From the NCBI GenBank assembly GCA_035384565.1, contig DAOOIT010000003.1:107146-171145 (forward strand): a stretch of 64,000 nt of DNA, read 5' to 3'. Made by a program: the position numbers and the translations under genes. The stretch's first letter is position 1, and each line of letters begins with the position of its first letter. The notes beneath the pieces were generated by a model. The model made no database searches, had not been told where the DNA came from, and worked only from the letters and a program-made list of their open reading frames with translations. The DNA is from Planctomycetota bacterium. GTDB taxonomy: Bacteria; Planctomycetota; PUPC01; DSUN01. This document shows, piece after piece, positions 57,695 through 64,000 of this stretch.

Positions 57695-59623
57695 CTACCT
57701 CAGGGGTTCGAGATCGGCGGCAACATCGTCGAGGCCGAGGCGGCGCAGCGTGTCGCGCGTGGGGAAGCCGCGCTCGTCCCAGCCACGCAGGGTGTAGTAC
57801 TCGGGGAGGAGGCGGGCCATGTCGGGCAGGCTGCCGGCGGCGCCGCCCGTCTGGCGATCCAGGCTCGTGAAGCGACCGGGCAGGCGGTCATCCGTGCCGC
57901 GAATGCCGCAGCGGAGGTTGTAGGCGCGCTTGAGGTTGAACAGGCGCTCGCCTGCCGCCATCAGGTCGTCGGCCGATACGACCCAGCCTGTGGCCAGCGA
58001 AAGCCATTCGGCCAGCCTGCTCGGCCCCGTGCCGTTGCGGGAGACGAACTTGCACATGCCCAGGGCGTCGTAGGCGGCCATCAGGTTCTGCATGAGCGCG
58101 GCGTGACGGGCGGCGCCGTCGTGCTCGTGGGGCTCGACGCTGCCGCGCTCGATGCCGAAGTCGGGCATCGGCCCGCCGAATCCCTGCATGTAGCTGAAGC
58201 TCTCCATGTGGCAGGCCCCGCGGCTGCCCGTCGCGTAGTCGGCCGCCATCGAGATGAACGCGCGCGGGTCGTGATAGGGGAACTCGAGCCCCTTGGTCTG
58301 GATGGCGAAGGCGGCCGTCTCGGGGCCGAGGGCCTCGGCCGCGCGGCGCACCCCCTCGCCGAGCAGGCGGCCCAGCCCCTCGCGGCGGGCGATCTGGTGG
58401 ACGAGCGCCAGAATGGCGGCGCCGTTGCCCCAGGCCGGCGCGTGGCAGGAGGACGCCGCAGCGGACTCGTCGGGCCGGTACGACTGGTCCGACTGGCGGC
58501 GCGAGAGTTCGGCCCGCGTGGGCAGCAGCCCGCGCTCGGCAGCCTCGAAGGCGAACGCAATCGCGCCCGAGGTCGAGATCGTGTCGAGGCCGTAGCGATT
58601 GCACAGCTCATTCGCCGCGGCGATGGTGTCGGGGTCGTCGTTGAGGCACAGCGGCCCGAAGCCGGCCACGGTTTCGTACTCGGGTGCGTGGCCTTCGAGG
58701 CCGGCGAACGGCCCGTCGGGGATGCGGATGCGCTTGCCGCAGCGGATCGGGCAGGCGAAGCAGGCGTAGTGGCCCCTGAGGGTGCGGGCGAAGGTCGTTT
58801 GCGGCGCGATCCTCCTCGCCCCCTCCTCCCACGAGCCGAGCTGCCAGTTCTTGATGGGCAGGTCGCCGGCCACCTCGACCACGGGCACGCCGCCCGCGGT
58901 GCCGAACTCGCGGAGACGCCCCGCGTCGTCGCGGGCCTTGGGATTCTCTGCCCGCATTGCGGCCCGAAGCCCATCGGGCCTTGCCACAGCAATGCTGCCC
59001 GTGCCGCGCGCCACGATGGCCTTGAGGCGCTTCGCGCCCATCACGGCGCCCATGCCCGTGCGACCGGCGGCCCGGGCGTCGCGCCCGCCGAACATCACGC
59101 AGGCGAATCGCACGAGGGCCTCGCCCGCTGGCCCAATGGCGCCCACTTGAGCCTTCGGGTCGGTCTCGGCGCGGAGCATCTCCGCCGTCTCGAACGTATC
59201 CTTGCCCCACACGTGTGTCGCCGGCCGCAGCTCCGCCTGGCCGTCGCGGAGCCACAGGTAGACCGGCTCTTGCGCCTGGCCGCGGAAGAGGATGCCGCCG
59301 AGGCCCGCTCGGGCCAGCTCGGCCCCGAAGAACCCGCCCGCCCTCGATTCGCCCCAAATCCCCGTTAGCGGCGAGCGGGCGCACAGGCACACCTTATTGC
59401 AGCACAGGACGGGCGTGCCCGTCAGCAGCCCGTTCATCACCACCAGCGGGGACCCGGGAGCAAGCGGGTCAATCGCGGGGTCCAGCTCATCGTAGAGCAG
59501 CCTTGCCGCCAGGCCGCTGCCGCCGAGATAGCGGCGCAGGATCTCCTCCGGCACCTCGCGCGGCGCGATGGCGCCTGTGCTCAGGTCAATCTCAAGCAAT
59601 TCCCCGTGGCGAGTGGGCGGCAC
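57695..59623 (-). CDS. Tungsten-type aldehyde:ferredoxin oxidoreductase (AOR family)
   Basis: 642 residues from GTG 59623 (GGAGAG close upstream; longer in-frame forms add unrelated, low-complexity residues and overlap the PIN gene). The family pattern is clear: HGELLEIDLSTGAI, IWGESRAGGFFGAELARAGLGGILFRG (pterin-binding), GRTGMGAVMGAKRLKAIV, CFACPIRCGKRI (4Fe-4S ligands), GHAPEYETVAGFGPLCLNDD, GLDTISTSGAIAFAFEA. A late LRCGIRG may supply the fourth cysteine. Such enzymes oxidise aldehydes to acids anaerobically with a tungstopterin and reduce ferredoxin; the small ferredoxin at 11074 is a possible acceptor. It follows the PIN fusion gene by 32 bp in one operon. Confidence 0.93.
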   Translation of the reverse strand: MPPTRHGELLEIDLSTGAIAPREVPEEILRRYLGGSGLAARLLYDELDPAIDPLAPGSPLVVMNGLLTGTPVLCCNKVCLCARSPLTGIWGESRAGGFFGAELARAGLGGILFRGQAQEPVYLWLRDGQAELRPATHVWGKDTFETAEMLRAETDPKAQVGAIGPAGEALVRFACVMFGGRDARAAGRTGMGAVMGAKRLKAIVARGTGSIAVARPDGLRAAMRAENPKARDDAGRLREFGTAGGVPVVEVAGDLPIKNWQLGSWEEGARRIAPQTTFARTLRGHYACFACPIRCGKRIRIPDGPFAGLEGHAPEYETVAGFGPLCLNDDPDTIAAANELCNRYGLDTISTSGAIAFAFEAAERGLLPTRAELSRRQSDQSYRPDESAAASSCHAPAWGNGAAILALVHQIARREGLGRLLGEGVRRAAEALGPETAAFAIQTKGLEFPYHDPRAFISMAADYATGSRGACHMESFSYMQGFGGPMPDFGIERGSVEPHEHDGAARHAALMQNLMAAYDALGMCKFVSRNGTGPSRLAEWLSLATGWVVSADDLMAAGERLFNLKRAYNLRCGIRGTDDRLPGRFTSLDRQTGGAAGSLPDMARLLPEYYTLRGWDERGFPTRDTLRRLGLDDVAADLEPLR

Positions 59624-59655
59624 CCGTCTCTCCGTGCCTCTGCCTTTGGGCTGTC

Positions 59656-60321
59656 CTACTTGGCCTCGACAGCCCGCCTCTTGCGGCGCAGGGGCTTGGG
59701 TAGAAGGCGACCCTTGCGCCTCGTCTGTGCGGCCATGAGTCGGTCGAACAGCTTGTCGAAGTCGCCCCGGCACTCTGCCAGCATCTGCCGCCTGATCTGG
59801 TGGACCTCTTCCACTATGGGGTCTCGGGCCATGGGGTTCCTCCTGCGCATGATTTGCAGGAAGGCTTCCGGTGTAACGATTAAGGGCATGAAACGGTCCT
59901 CCTCCCTGTTCACCTCGGCGATCCGGCGGATCACCTTCTCATTCGCGATGTGCGCGCAGTTCCAGGTCACCAGGTAGTCAATCGCGTGAACCACCGGCAG
60001 AGCGACGTGCATCAGGTCCACCCGCGCATCGGACGGCAACTCGGTTCGTCTTTGGTAGAGGTCCGCCAGCGTTCGCACGTCCTCGGTCAGGTCGAGGAGT
60101 AGCACCCCCTTGATCAGCTCGAGGCGTTGTGCCGCGGCTTCGGGGTCGCCTTTGCGAGCCTCCTGAGCGACCAAATCGGCGGTACAGACCGCGAACCGCT
60201 CGTGGGCCACGGCCCACCACTCATGCGTCACCTGCTGGTGGGCGGCGATCAGCAGGTCGCGGCTCGGGCGCGCCGTGAGGTAGCTGAGGACCGAGGTTTC
60301 CACGTAGACCCGTGTCTTCAT
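59656..60321 (-). CDS. PIN-domain toxin fused in frame to an antitoxin-like module
   Basis: 221 residues. Residues 1-~158 are a complete PIN domain: RVYVETSVLSYLTARPSRD, a segment with CTADLVAQEARKGDP (Glu54), ARVDLMHVALP (Asp102) and YLVTWNCAHIAN (Asn121). Residues ~164-221 begin MARDPIVEEVHQIRRQ and continue ECRGDFDKLFDRLMAAQ, the pattern I know from small separate proteins encoded right after PIN toxins. Here no stop separates the two. The mRNA still carries AGGAGG six nt before ATG codon 164 (59832), so a free antitoxin can probably be made from the same message. First gene of the operon with AOR and LRR genes; promoter at 60384-60412. Confidence 0.8.
   Translation of the reverse strand: MKTRVYVETSVLSYLTARPSRDLLIAAHQQVTHEWWAVAHERFAVCTADLVAQEARKGDPEAAAQRLELIKGVLLLDLTEDVRTLADLYQRRTELPSDARVDLMHVALPVVHAIDYLVTWNCAHIANEKVIRRIAEVNREEDRFMPLIVTPEAFLQIMRRRNPMARDPIVEEVHQIRRQMLAECRGDFDKLFDRLMAAQTRRKGRLLPKPLRRKRRAVEAK
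59832..59844 (-). promoter_or_regulatory. Internal ribosome-binding site and start inside the PIN-antitoxin gene
   Basis: On the minus strand AGGAGG, six nt (AACCCC), then ATG whose first base is 59832. In the long frame the same bases read Arg-Arg-Asn-Pro-Met. It is a better Shine-Dalgarno match than any ahead of the full-length start. It would give a 58-residue antitoxin-like protein ending at 59656. Confidence 0.7.
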
Positions 60322-60383
60322 CAGTGGGCATCCCTTGGCTCAGCGGGCGAGAACCGTGCGGGCGCTCTCAATGGCCTTACTTG

Positions 60384-60412
60384 AGTATACCCGAGGCCCC
60401 CCGCTGCTGCAA
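60384..60412 (-). promoter_or_regulatory. Promoter of the PIN-antitoxin/AOR/LRR operon
   Basis: TTGCAG (60407-60412) and TATACT (60384-60389) on the minus strand, spacer 17 bp. Leader ~58 nt to ATG 60321. Confidence 0.65.
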
Positions 60413-60537
60413 CTGGTTGGGTGCGGGGCTTGCCGGGAGCGGCCCTGGGGCACCAGTTCGCCCGTCGTAGGGCAACATCGGGGGGAGTTGATCTACAGTG
60501 GCGCAACTGCCCTGGACGAGCGCTATTGGCCAAGGCG

Positions 60538-60586
60538 CCCATTGTGGGTCAGGCGCGCGGAGACACGCGGGTTGACCCACAATGGG
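60538..60586. repeat. Perfect 14-bp inverted repeat after an oxidoreductase gene
   Basis: CCCATTGTGGGTCA (60538-60551) and TGACCCACAATGGG (60573-60586) with a 21-nt loop, just beyond the minus-strand stop at 60601. It may act as a transcript end; the rest of 60413-60537 shows nothing recognisable. Confidence 0.7.
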
Positions 60587-60600
60587 GGAATGGGCGTTTG

Positions 60601-61638
60601 TCATAGCGGCAGGTAGACGGCCTTGCCGGTGCGGGAGGATTCGTAGGCGGCCTGGATGATCTCGACGCAGTGGCGGCCTTCGGCGGCGGTGACGGGGGGC
60701 TCGGTGCCGTTGGCTACGGCGTCGGCCAGGGCCTCGACCTCTTCGCGGAGGAAGATGGTCGGGTTGTCGGCCTCCTTCCAGGTGAGTTCGGAGAGGGTCT
60801 TCCAGTCGTCGCCGTCCCGCCCGTTGCGGAGGGCGAGTTTCTGGTAAGGGCGGAGGAGCATGAGGCCGCGCTCGCCGATCAGCTCGTTGACCTCGTGGTA
60901 GTCGGGGAAGGGGGGCCAGGCCTTGAGCTCGTTGGGCATCGAGCAGACTTCCATGAAGGTGCTATAGGCGCCGCTCTCGAAGTCGAGGAAGAGCGCGCCG
61001 CAGTTCTCGATGGGGCTGTCGGCCCAGTAGTTGCCGAAGCGGGCCATGACAGCGCGAACCCGCGAGCCGACGAGGTGGAGTGTCATGTCGAGCTGGTGGC
61101 AGCCGTAGCCGATGAAGAAGCCCATGGAGAGGCGCGGGTCGCTCATCCAATGGCCTTCCTTGGTGCCGAACGTGCGGGCGTTGTGGCTGAAGAGCTGCCG
61201 CAGCATGAGGATGCGGCCTATCGCCCCTTCGTCGAGGAGGGCCTTGGCCTGCTTCACGAGGGGGAAGAAGCGCCGGGAGTGGGCGACCATGAGTTTCACG
61301 CCCGCCTGGTCGGCCGCCTTGATCATCTGGTCGCACTCGGCCACGCTCGTGGCCATGGGCTTTTCGACAAGGATGTGCTTGCCATGCTCGGCGGCGAGGA
61401 CGGCGTGCCGCGCGTGCAGGCCGTGCGGCGTGGCGATGACCACGAGGTCCACGTCCCTTGCCTCGCACAGAGCGCCCACGGTGGGCTCGTGGCGGATGCC
61501 GAGCTTCTCGGCATAGGCCGGGGCGCGGCTGCCGCCGGCGACGGCCACGAGCTTGACCTTCTTGGACTCCTGAAGCGCGGCGCCGTAGCGTCCCGCCCAT
61601 CCGCCCGAGCCCAGGATGCCAACGCGTGTGACAGCCAT
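60601..61638 (-). CDS. Gfo/Idh/MocA-family oxidoreductase
   Basis: 345 residues from ATG 61638 (GGAGG 7 nt upstream). The Rossmann domain runs from TRVGILGSGGWAGRYGAALQ to VIATPHGLHARHAVLAAEHGKHILVEKPMATS, with the catalytic-lysine EKP motif. The C-terminal half holds HWMSDPRLSMGFFIGYGCHQLDMTLHLVG with the active-site His, and a long beta sheet. No signal peptide. Substrate probably a sugar or inositol. It follows the DUF3592 gene by 38 bp. Confidence 0.9.
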   Translation of the reverse strand: MAVTRVGILGSGGWAGRYGAALQESKKVKLVAVAGGSRAPAYAEKLGIRHEPTVGALCEARDVDLVVIATPHGLHARHAVLAAEHGKHILVEKPMATSVAECDQMIKAADQAGVKLMVAHSRRFFPLVKQAKALLDEGAIGRILMLRQLFSHNARTFGTKEGHWMSDPRLSMGFFIGYGCHQLDMTLHLVGSRVRAVMARFGNYWADSPIENCGALFLDFESGAYSTFMEVCSMPNELKAWPPFPDYHEVNELIGERGLMLLRPYQKLALRNGRDGDDWKTLSELTWKEADNPTIFLREEVEALADAVANGTEPPVTAAEGRHCVEIIQAAYESSRTGKAVYLPL

Positions 61639-61676
61639 CGAGGGACCTCCAGGAAGGGGATGCCAGCGCGGCCCGG

Positions 61677-62480
61677 TCAATGGAAGTGCTTCCGCCACCG
61701 CTCGTTGAAGACGGTGCACTGGTCGGGCCTCTCGGGCAGGTAGATCGCCCCGATCGGCGTGCCCGGCTCCAGCCGTTGGGCGAACTTCATGTCGGTGATG
61801 AGCGCCCTGCCCGCAGCGGCCGTGCCATCGGCGAGCGAGAAGCGGAAAGCGACGTCGTAGGGGTGGCGATCGTTGATCGTGATGCTCGTGCGCTCTTCTT
61901 TCGACTCTACGACGCCGCGCGTCAGGATGCCGTGGGCCAGGAGGCGGGCGGTGCGCCCCGCCGTGCGCGCACACACGAGGAGCAGAATCAGCCCCACGCC
62001 GGCGAACAGGAGCGGGAACAGCACGAAAAGCCACGCCAGGCCGCTCGTGCGCTCGCCCAGAAGGCGATTGGTCGCGGGAGACGACGCCAGGTATTGCACC
62101 TCGATTGGGTCGCCCGGCTTCAGTGGCTCCCAGCGTTCCTGTGTCGTCTCGCCCCGGCCGCTGTGCGTCGAGCCGTCGGGTGCCGTGAACGTATAAGCCA
62201 CGCGGTAGTGCGTCGTGCTGATATTGGAATCGCTCGACCGGGTCGCATACGTATCCTTGTCGGTCACGCGGCCGGCTGCCGTCTGGCCCTCGCGGTTGTA
62301 GCGGACCTCGAGCAGCACGTAATACCCCGCCACGCCGCCGGCCACCACGCCGATGGCGGCGAAAACGACGCCCATCAGGGTGAGCCACTTCCAGAAGCCG
62401 TCGAACATCAGGCGCAGGCGCAGCAGGCTCTTGGGGCGAAGCGCCGCGAGATTCAGCACGCCATCCTGGGTTGCCGCCAT
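61677..62480 (-). CDS. DUF3592-family membrane protein
   Basis: 267 residues. Two membrane helices, LTLMGVVFAAIGVVAGGVAGYYVLL (residues ~34-58) and LAWLFVLFPLLFAGVGLILLLVC (~150-172). Between them is the extracytoplasmic DUF3592 module: AAGRVTDKDTYATRSSDSN, HYRVAYTFTAPDGSTHSG, KPGDPIEVQYLASSPATNRL. A second, similar beta module follows the last helix (GVVESKEERTSITINDRHPYDVAFRF). Function unknown. Upstream gene of the pair with the oxidoreductase. Confidence 0.8.
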   Translation of the reverse strand: MAATQDGVLNLAALRPKSLLRLRLMFDGFWKWLTLMGVVFAAIGVVAGGVAGYYVLLEVRYNREGQTAAGRVTDKDTYATRSSDSNISTTHYRVAYTFTAPDGSTHSGRGETTQERWEPLKPGDPIEVQYLASSPATNRLLGERTSGLAWLFVLFPLLFAGVGLILLLVCARTAGRTARLLAHGILTRGVVESKEERTSITINDRHPYDVAFRFSLADGTAAAGRALITDMKFAQRLEPGTPIGAIYLPERPDQCTVFNERWRKHFH

Positions 62481-62512
62481 CGGGTCTTTCTCCTGCTGCG
62501 CGTAAGTCGCTG

Positions 62513-62662
62513 CTCCGGCCGCGAATCTGTATGCAGCGGCCAGAGCCAGACTGCGTGGGTCAAGGGTTCAGGCGTAGCCGCGGGCGTCCCGCTTGCGGTG
62601 GTTTTCGGCAAGCGAGACACTCGCGGCTACGCCGGAGCCTGCAAACAGATTCGCGGCCGGAG
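62513..62662. repeat. 150-bp nested inverted repeat upstream of the DUF3592 gene
   Basis: Outer arms CTCCGGCCGCGAATCTGT (62513-62530) and its perfect complement (62645-62662). Inside, GGCGTAGCCGCGGGCGTCCC (from 62571) pairs with a segment ending GCGGCTACGCC (62633). A fragment of the inner part occurs at 32113-32132. The element fills the space between divergent genes. Confidence 0.8.
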
Positions 62663-62724
62663 CGCCGGGTTGCGCGCGCCTCAGGATATGCGAAAAGGCT
62701 GCGGCGCGCAAGGCCGCCTGTGCC

Positions 62725-62754
62725 TTGACGCTGCCGCGCCGCCCGGGGTAGAAT
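62725..62754 (+). promoter_or_regulatory. Promoter of the Tat-exported oxidoreductase gene
   Basis: TTGACG (62725-62730), 18-bp spacer, TAGAAT (62749-62754). AGGAGG and ATG 62807 follow. Confidence 0.65.
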
Positions 62755-62806
62755 CGCGCTGGCGTCGCACGCGGGCTTCGCACAACCCTTGGCAGGAGGA
62801 AGAGCG

Positions 62807-63991
62807 ATGGCCGAGACGACAGAGCGGGCATCGCGTCGCGAGTTTCTGGGCGCGGCGGTGGCGGCGGGCGCACTGGCCGCGGCCACGGCGTCGGGTGCCG
62901 AACCGAAGTCCGACCGCAAGATTCGCATGGGCATCGTGGGCGGCGGCTTCGGCTCGGGCTTCCAGTGGCATCTCGACCCCAATTGCCAGGTGGTGGCGGT
63001 GAGCGACCTCCAGCCCGGCCGCCGCGCCCACCTCCAGCGCACCTATCGGTGCGAGACGGCCTACGAGTCGCTCGAGAAACTCGTGCTCGACGCCAAGGTT
63101 GAGGCGGTGGCCGTCTTCACCGGCGCGCCCGACCACGCGCGCCACGCCATCGAGTGCATGAAGCACGGCAAGCACGTAATCTCGGCCGTGCCCGCCTGCC
63201 TCACGCTCGACGAGGCCGCCGCGCTGAAAGAGACGAAGGAGAGGACCGGCCTCAAGTACATGATGGCCGAGACCAGCTATTACCGCGCCCCCTGCATCTT
63301 CGCCCGCGAGCTGTACGCCGCCGGCAAGTTCGGCCGCTTCCTCTACTCCGAGGTCGAATACTACCACCACAACGTCCAGCGTGTCGGCGGCGCCAAGGCC
63401 ACCTGGCAGGGCAAGGAGATCGCCAACTGGCGCTGGGGCCTGCCCCCGATGTTCTACCCCACGCACTCGACCGGCTTCCACATCGGCGTGACCCGCGAGC
63501 GCTTCACCGCCGTCAGTTGCCTCGGCTGGGGCACGCCCGACGACCCGATGCTGAAAGACAACCCCTACAACAACCCCTTCAACAACCAGGTCGCCCTCTT
63601 CCGGTGCAGCGGCGGCAACATCTGCCGCTGCAACGTGCTGTGGTGGATTCACGCCGACGGCGAGCGCGCCCAGTGGCTGGGCGAGACGCTCTCGCTCTAC
63701 ATGCCCCACTCAGGCGGCCAGGCATTCGCCGTCAGGACCGCCGACAAGAGCGTGCCCACGGCTATGCCCGACTACAACCAGCGGCTGCCCGCCGCGATGG
63801 TGGGCGACGGCGGCCACGGCGGCTCGCACCCCTTCCTCACCCACGAGTTCATCACCGCCCTCGTCGAGGAGCGCGAGCCGGCCGTGGACATCTACGAGTC
63901 GCTGGCCATGACCGTGCCAGGCCTCGTCGCTATGGAGTCGAGCCGTAAGGGCGGCGAGCAGCTCAAAATAGCGAGCTTCGACAAGGGGTAG
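62807..63991 (+). CDS. Tat-exported Gfo/Idh/MocA-family oxidoreductase
   Basis: 394 residues from ATG 62807 (AGGAGG 8 nt upstream). The twin-arginine signal is ASRREFLGAAVAAGALAAATASGA at residues ~8-30. The mature protein opens IRMGIVGGGFGSGFQWHL, but the glycine loop and the EKP motif are modified: KHVISAVPACLTLDEA has AVP where EKP is expected, so the usual catalytic lysine is missing. The C-terminal domain contains MFYPTHSTGFHIGVTRERF. Periplasmic members of this family in Planctomycetota carry bound NAD(P) and may work on glycans. Last complete gene of the window. Confidence 0.88.
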   Translation: MAETTERASRREFLGAAVAAGALAAATASGAEPKSDRKIRMGIVGGGFGSGFQWHLDPNCQVVAVSDLQPGRRAHLQRTYRCETAYESLEKLVLDAKVEAVAVFTGAPDHARHAIECMKHGKHVISAVPACLTLDEAAALKETKERTGLKYMMAETSYYRAPCIFARELYAAGKFGRFLYSEVEYYHHNVQRVGGAKATWQGKEIANWRWGLPPMFYPTHSTGFHIGVTRERFTAVSCLGWGTPDDPMLKDNPYNNPFNNQVALFRCSGGNICRCNVLWWIHADGERAQWLGETLSLYMPHSGGQAFAVRTADKSVPTAMPDYNQRLPAAMVGDGGHGGSHPFLTHEFITALVEEREPAVDIYESLAMTVPGLVAMESSRKGGEQLKIASFDKG

Positions 63992-64000
63992 TCGGCCACG

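Overview
The window is GC-rich bacterial chromosome, most likely from a Planctomycetota genome or a close PVC-group relative. The grounds are family content, not a search. There are two PEP-CTERM secreted proteins, a PQQ-propeller protein opening with the WPQFRGPSGDG motif, DUF58 and BatA-like proteins, a Hanks-type kinase and a pseudokinase with long periplasmic tails, a Tat-exported Gfo/Idh/MocA oxidoreductase, and three URO-D-superfamily proteins plus a duplicated piece of one. No phage genes, transposases or CRISPR arrays are visible. The only RNA gene I can name is tRNA-Pro(CGG).

Layout. 1-5 kb: the end of a BatA-like membrane protein, a PIN toxin/antitoxin-like pair lying between a URO-D gene and a 99%-identical copy of its own 3' end, tRNA-Pro and a HAD phosphatase. 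5-15 kb: an oxidoreductase, then an operon of methyltransferase, TPR protein, DUF58 and BatA, a ferredoxin, a large FAD/Fe-S dehydrogenase and a second URO-D protein. 15-20 kb: PEP-CTERM and DUF4412 secreted proteins, and a promoter followed by a hairpin-rich stretch that looks like an unrecognised small RNA. 20-27 kb: a minus-strand cluster of a pseudokinase, a signal-peptidase-I homologue without catalytic residues, a TPR membrane protein, a zinc-ribbon membrane protein and a secreted protein. 27-33 kb: a metallopeptidase facing an ATP-grasp ligase, then a HEAT-repeat gene inside dense repeat arrays. 33-43 kb: a transporter-like membrane protein, a receptor-like kinase with a malectin-type tail, a sugar isomerase, a HEAT/zinc-ribbon protein, an orphan DNA methyltransferase and endonuclease III. 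43-48 kb: MFS protein, zinc-ribbon protein, miaB and a GT39-like protein in overlapping genes. 47.7-54.7 kb: a sugar-acid and arabinoside region (HpcH/HpaI aldolase, GH51-like enzyme, third URO-D protein, divergent uronate isomerase, PQQ propeller). 54.9-60.4 kb: an operon of a PIN-antitoxin fusion, a tungsten-type aldehyde:ferredoxin oxidoreductase and a leucine-rich-repeat protein. 60.6-64 kb: two more Gfo/Idh/MocA oxidoreductases around a DUF3592 protein.

Most transcription units begin at a recognisable sigma-70-type promoter (TTGACn, 16-18 bp, TAnnnT), which allowed several start codons to be chosen. Intergenic DNA is rich in inverted repeats of at least six families. Some lie inside or at the 5' ends of coding regions, where they encode parts of signal peptides or linkers.

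The most unusual items are the PIN-antitoxin fusion that keeps the ribosome-binding site of the once-separate antitoxin (59.7-60.3 kb), the candidate structured RNA at 19.4-19.6 kb, the three-hairpin repeat whose two copies show a compensatory base-pair change (17.6 and 32.2 kb), and the pairing of a pseudokinase with a signal-peptidase-like protein lacking its active site (23.6-27.4 kb). All functions are inferred from sequence reading alone.
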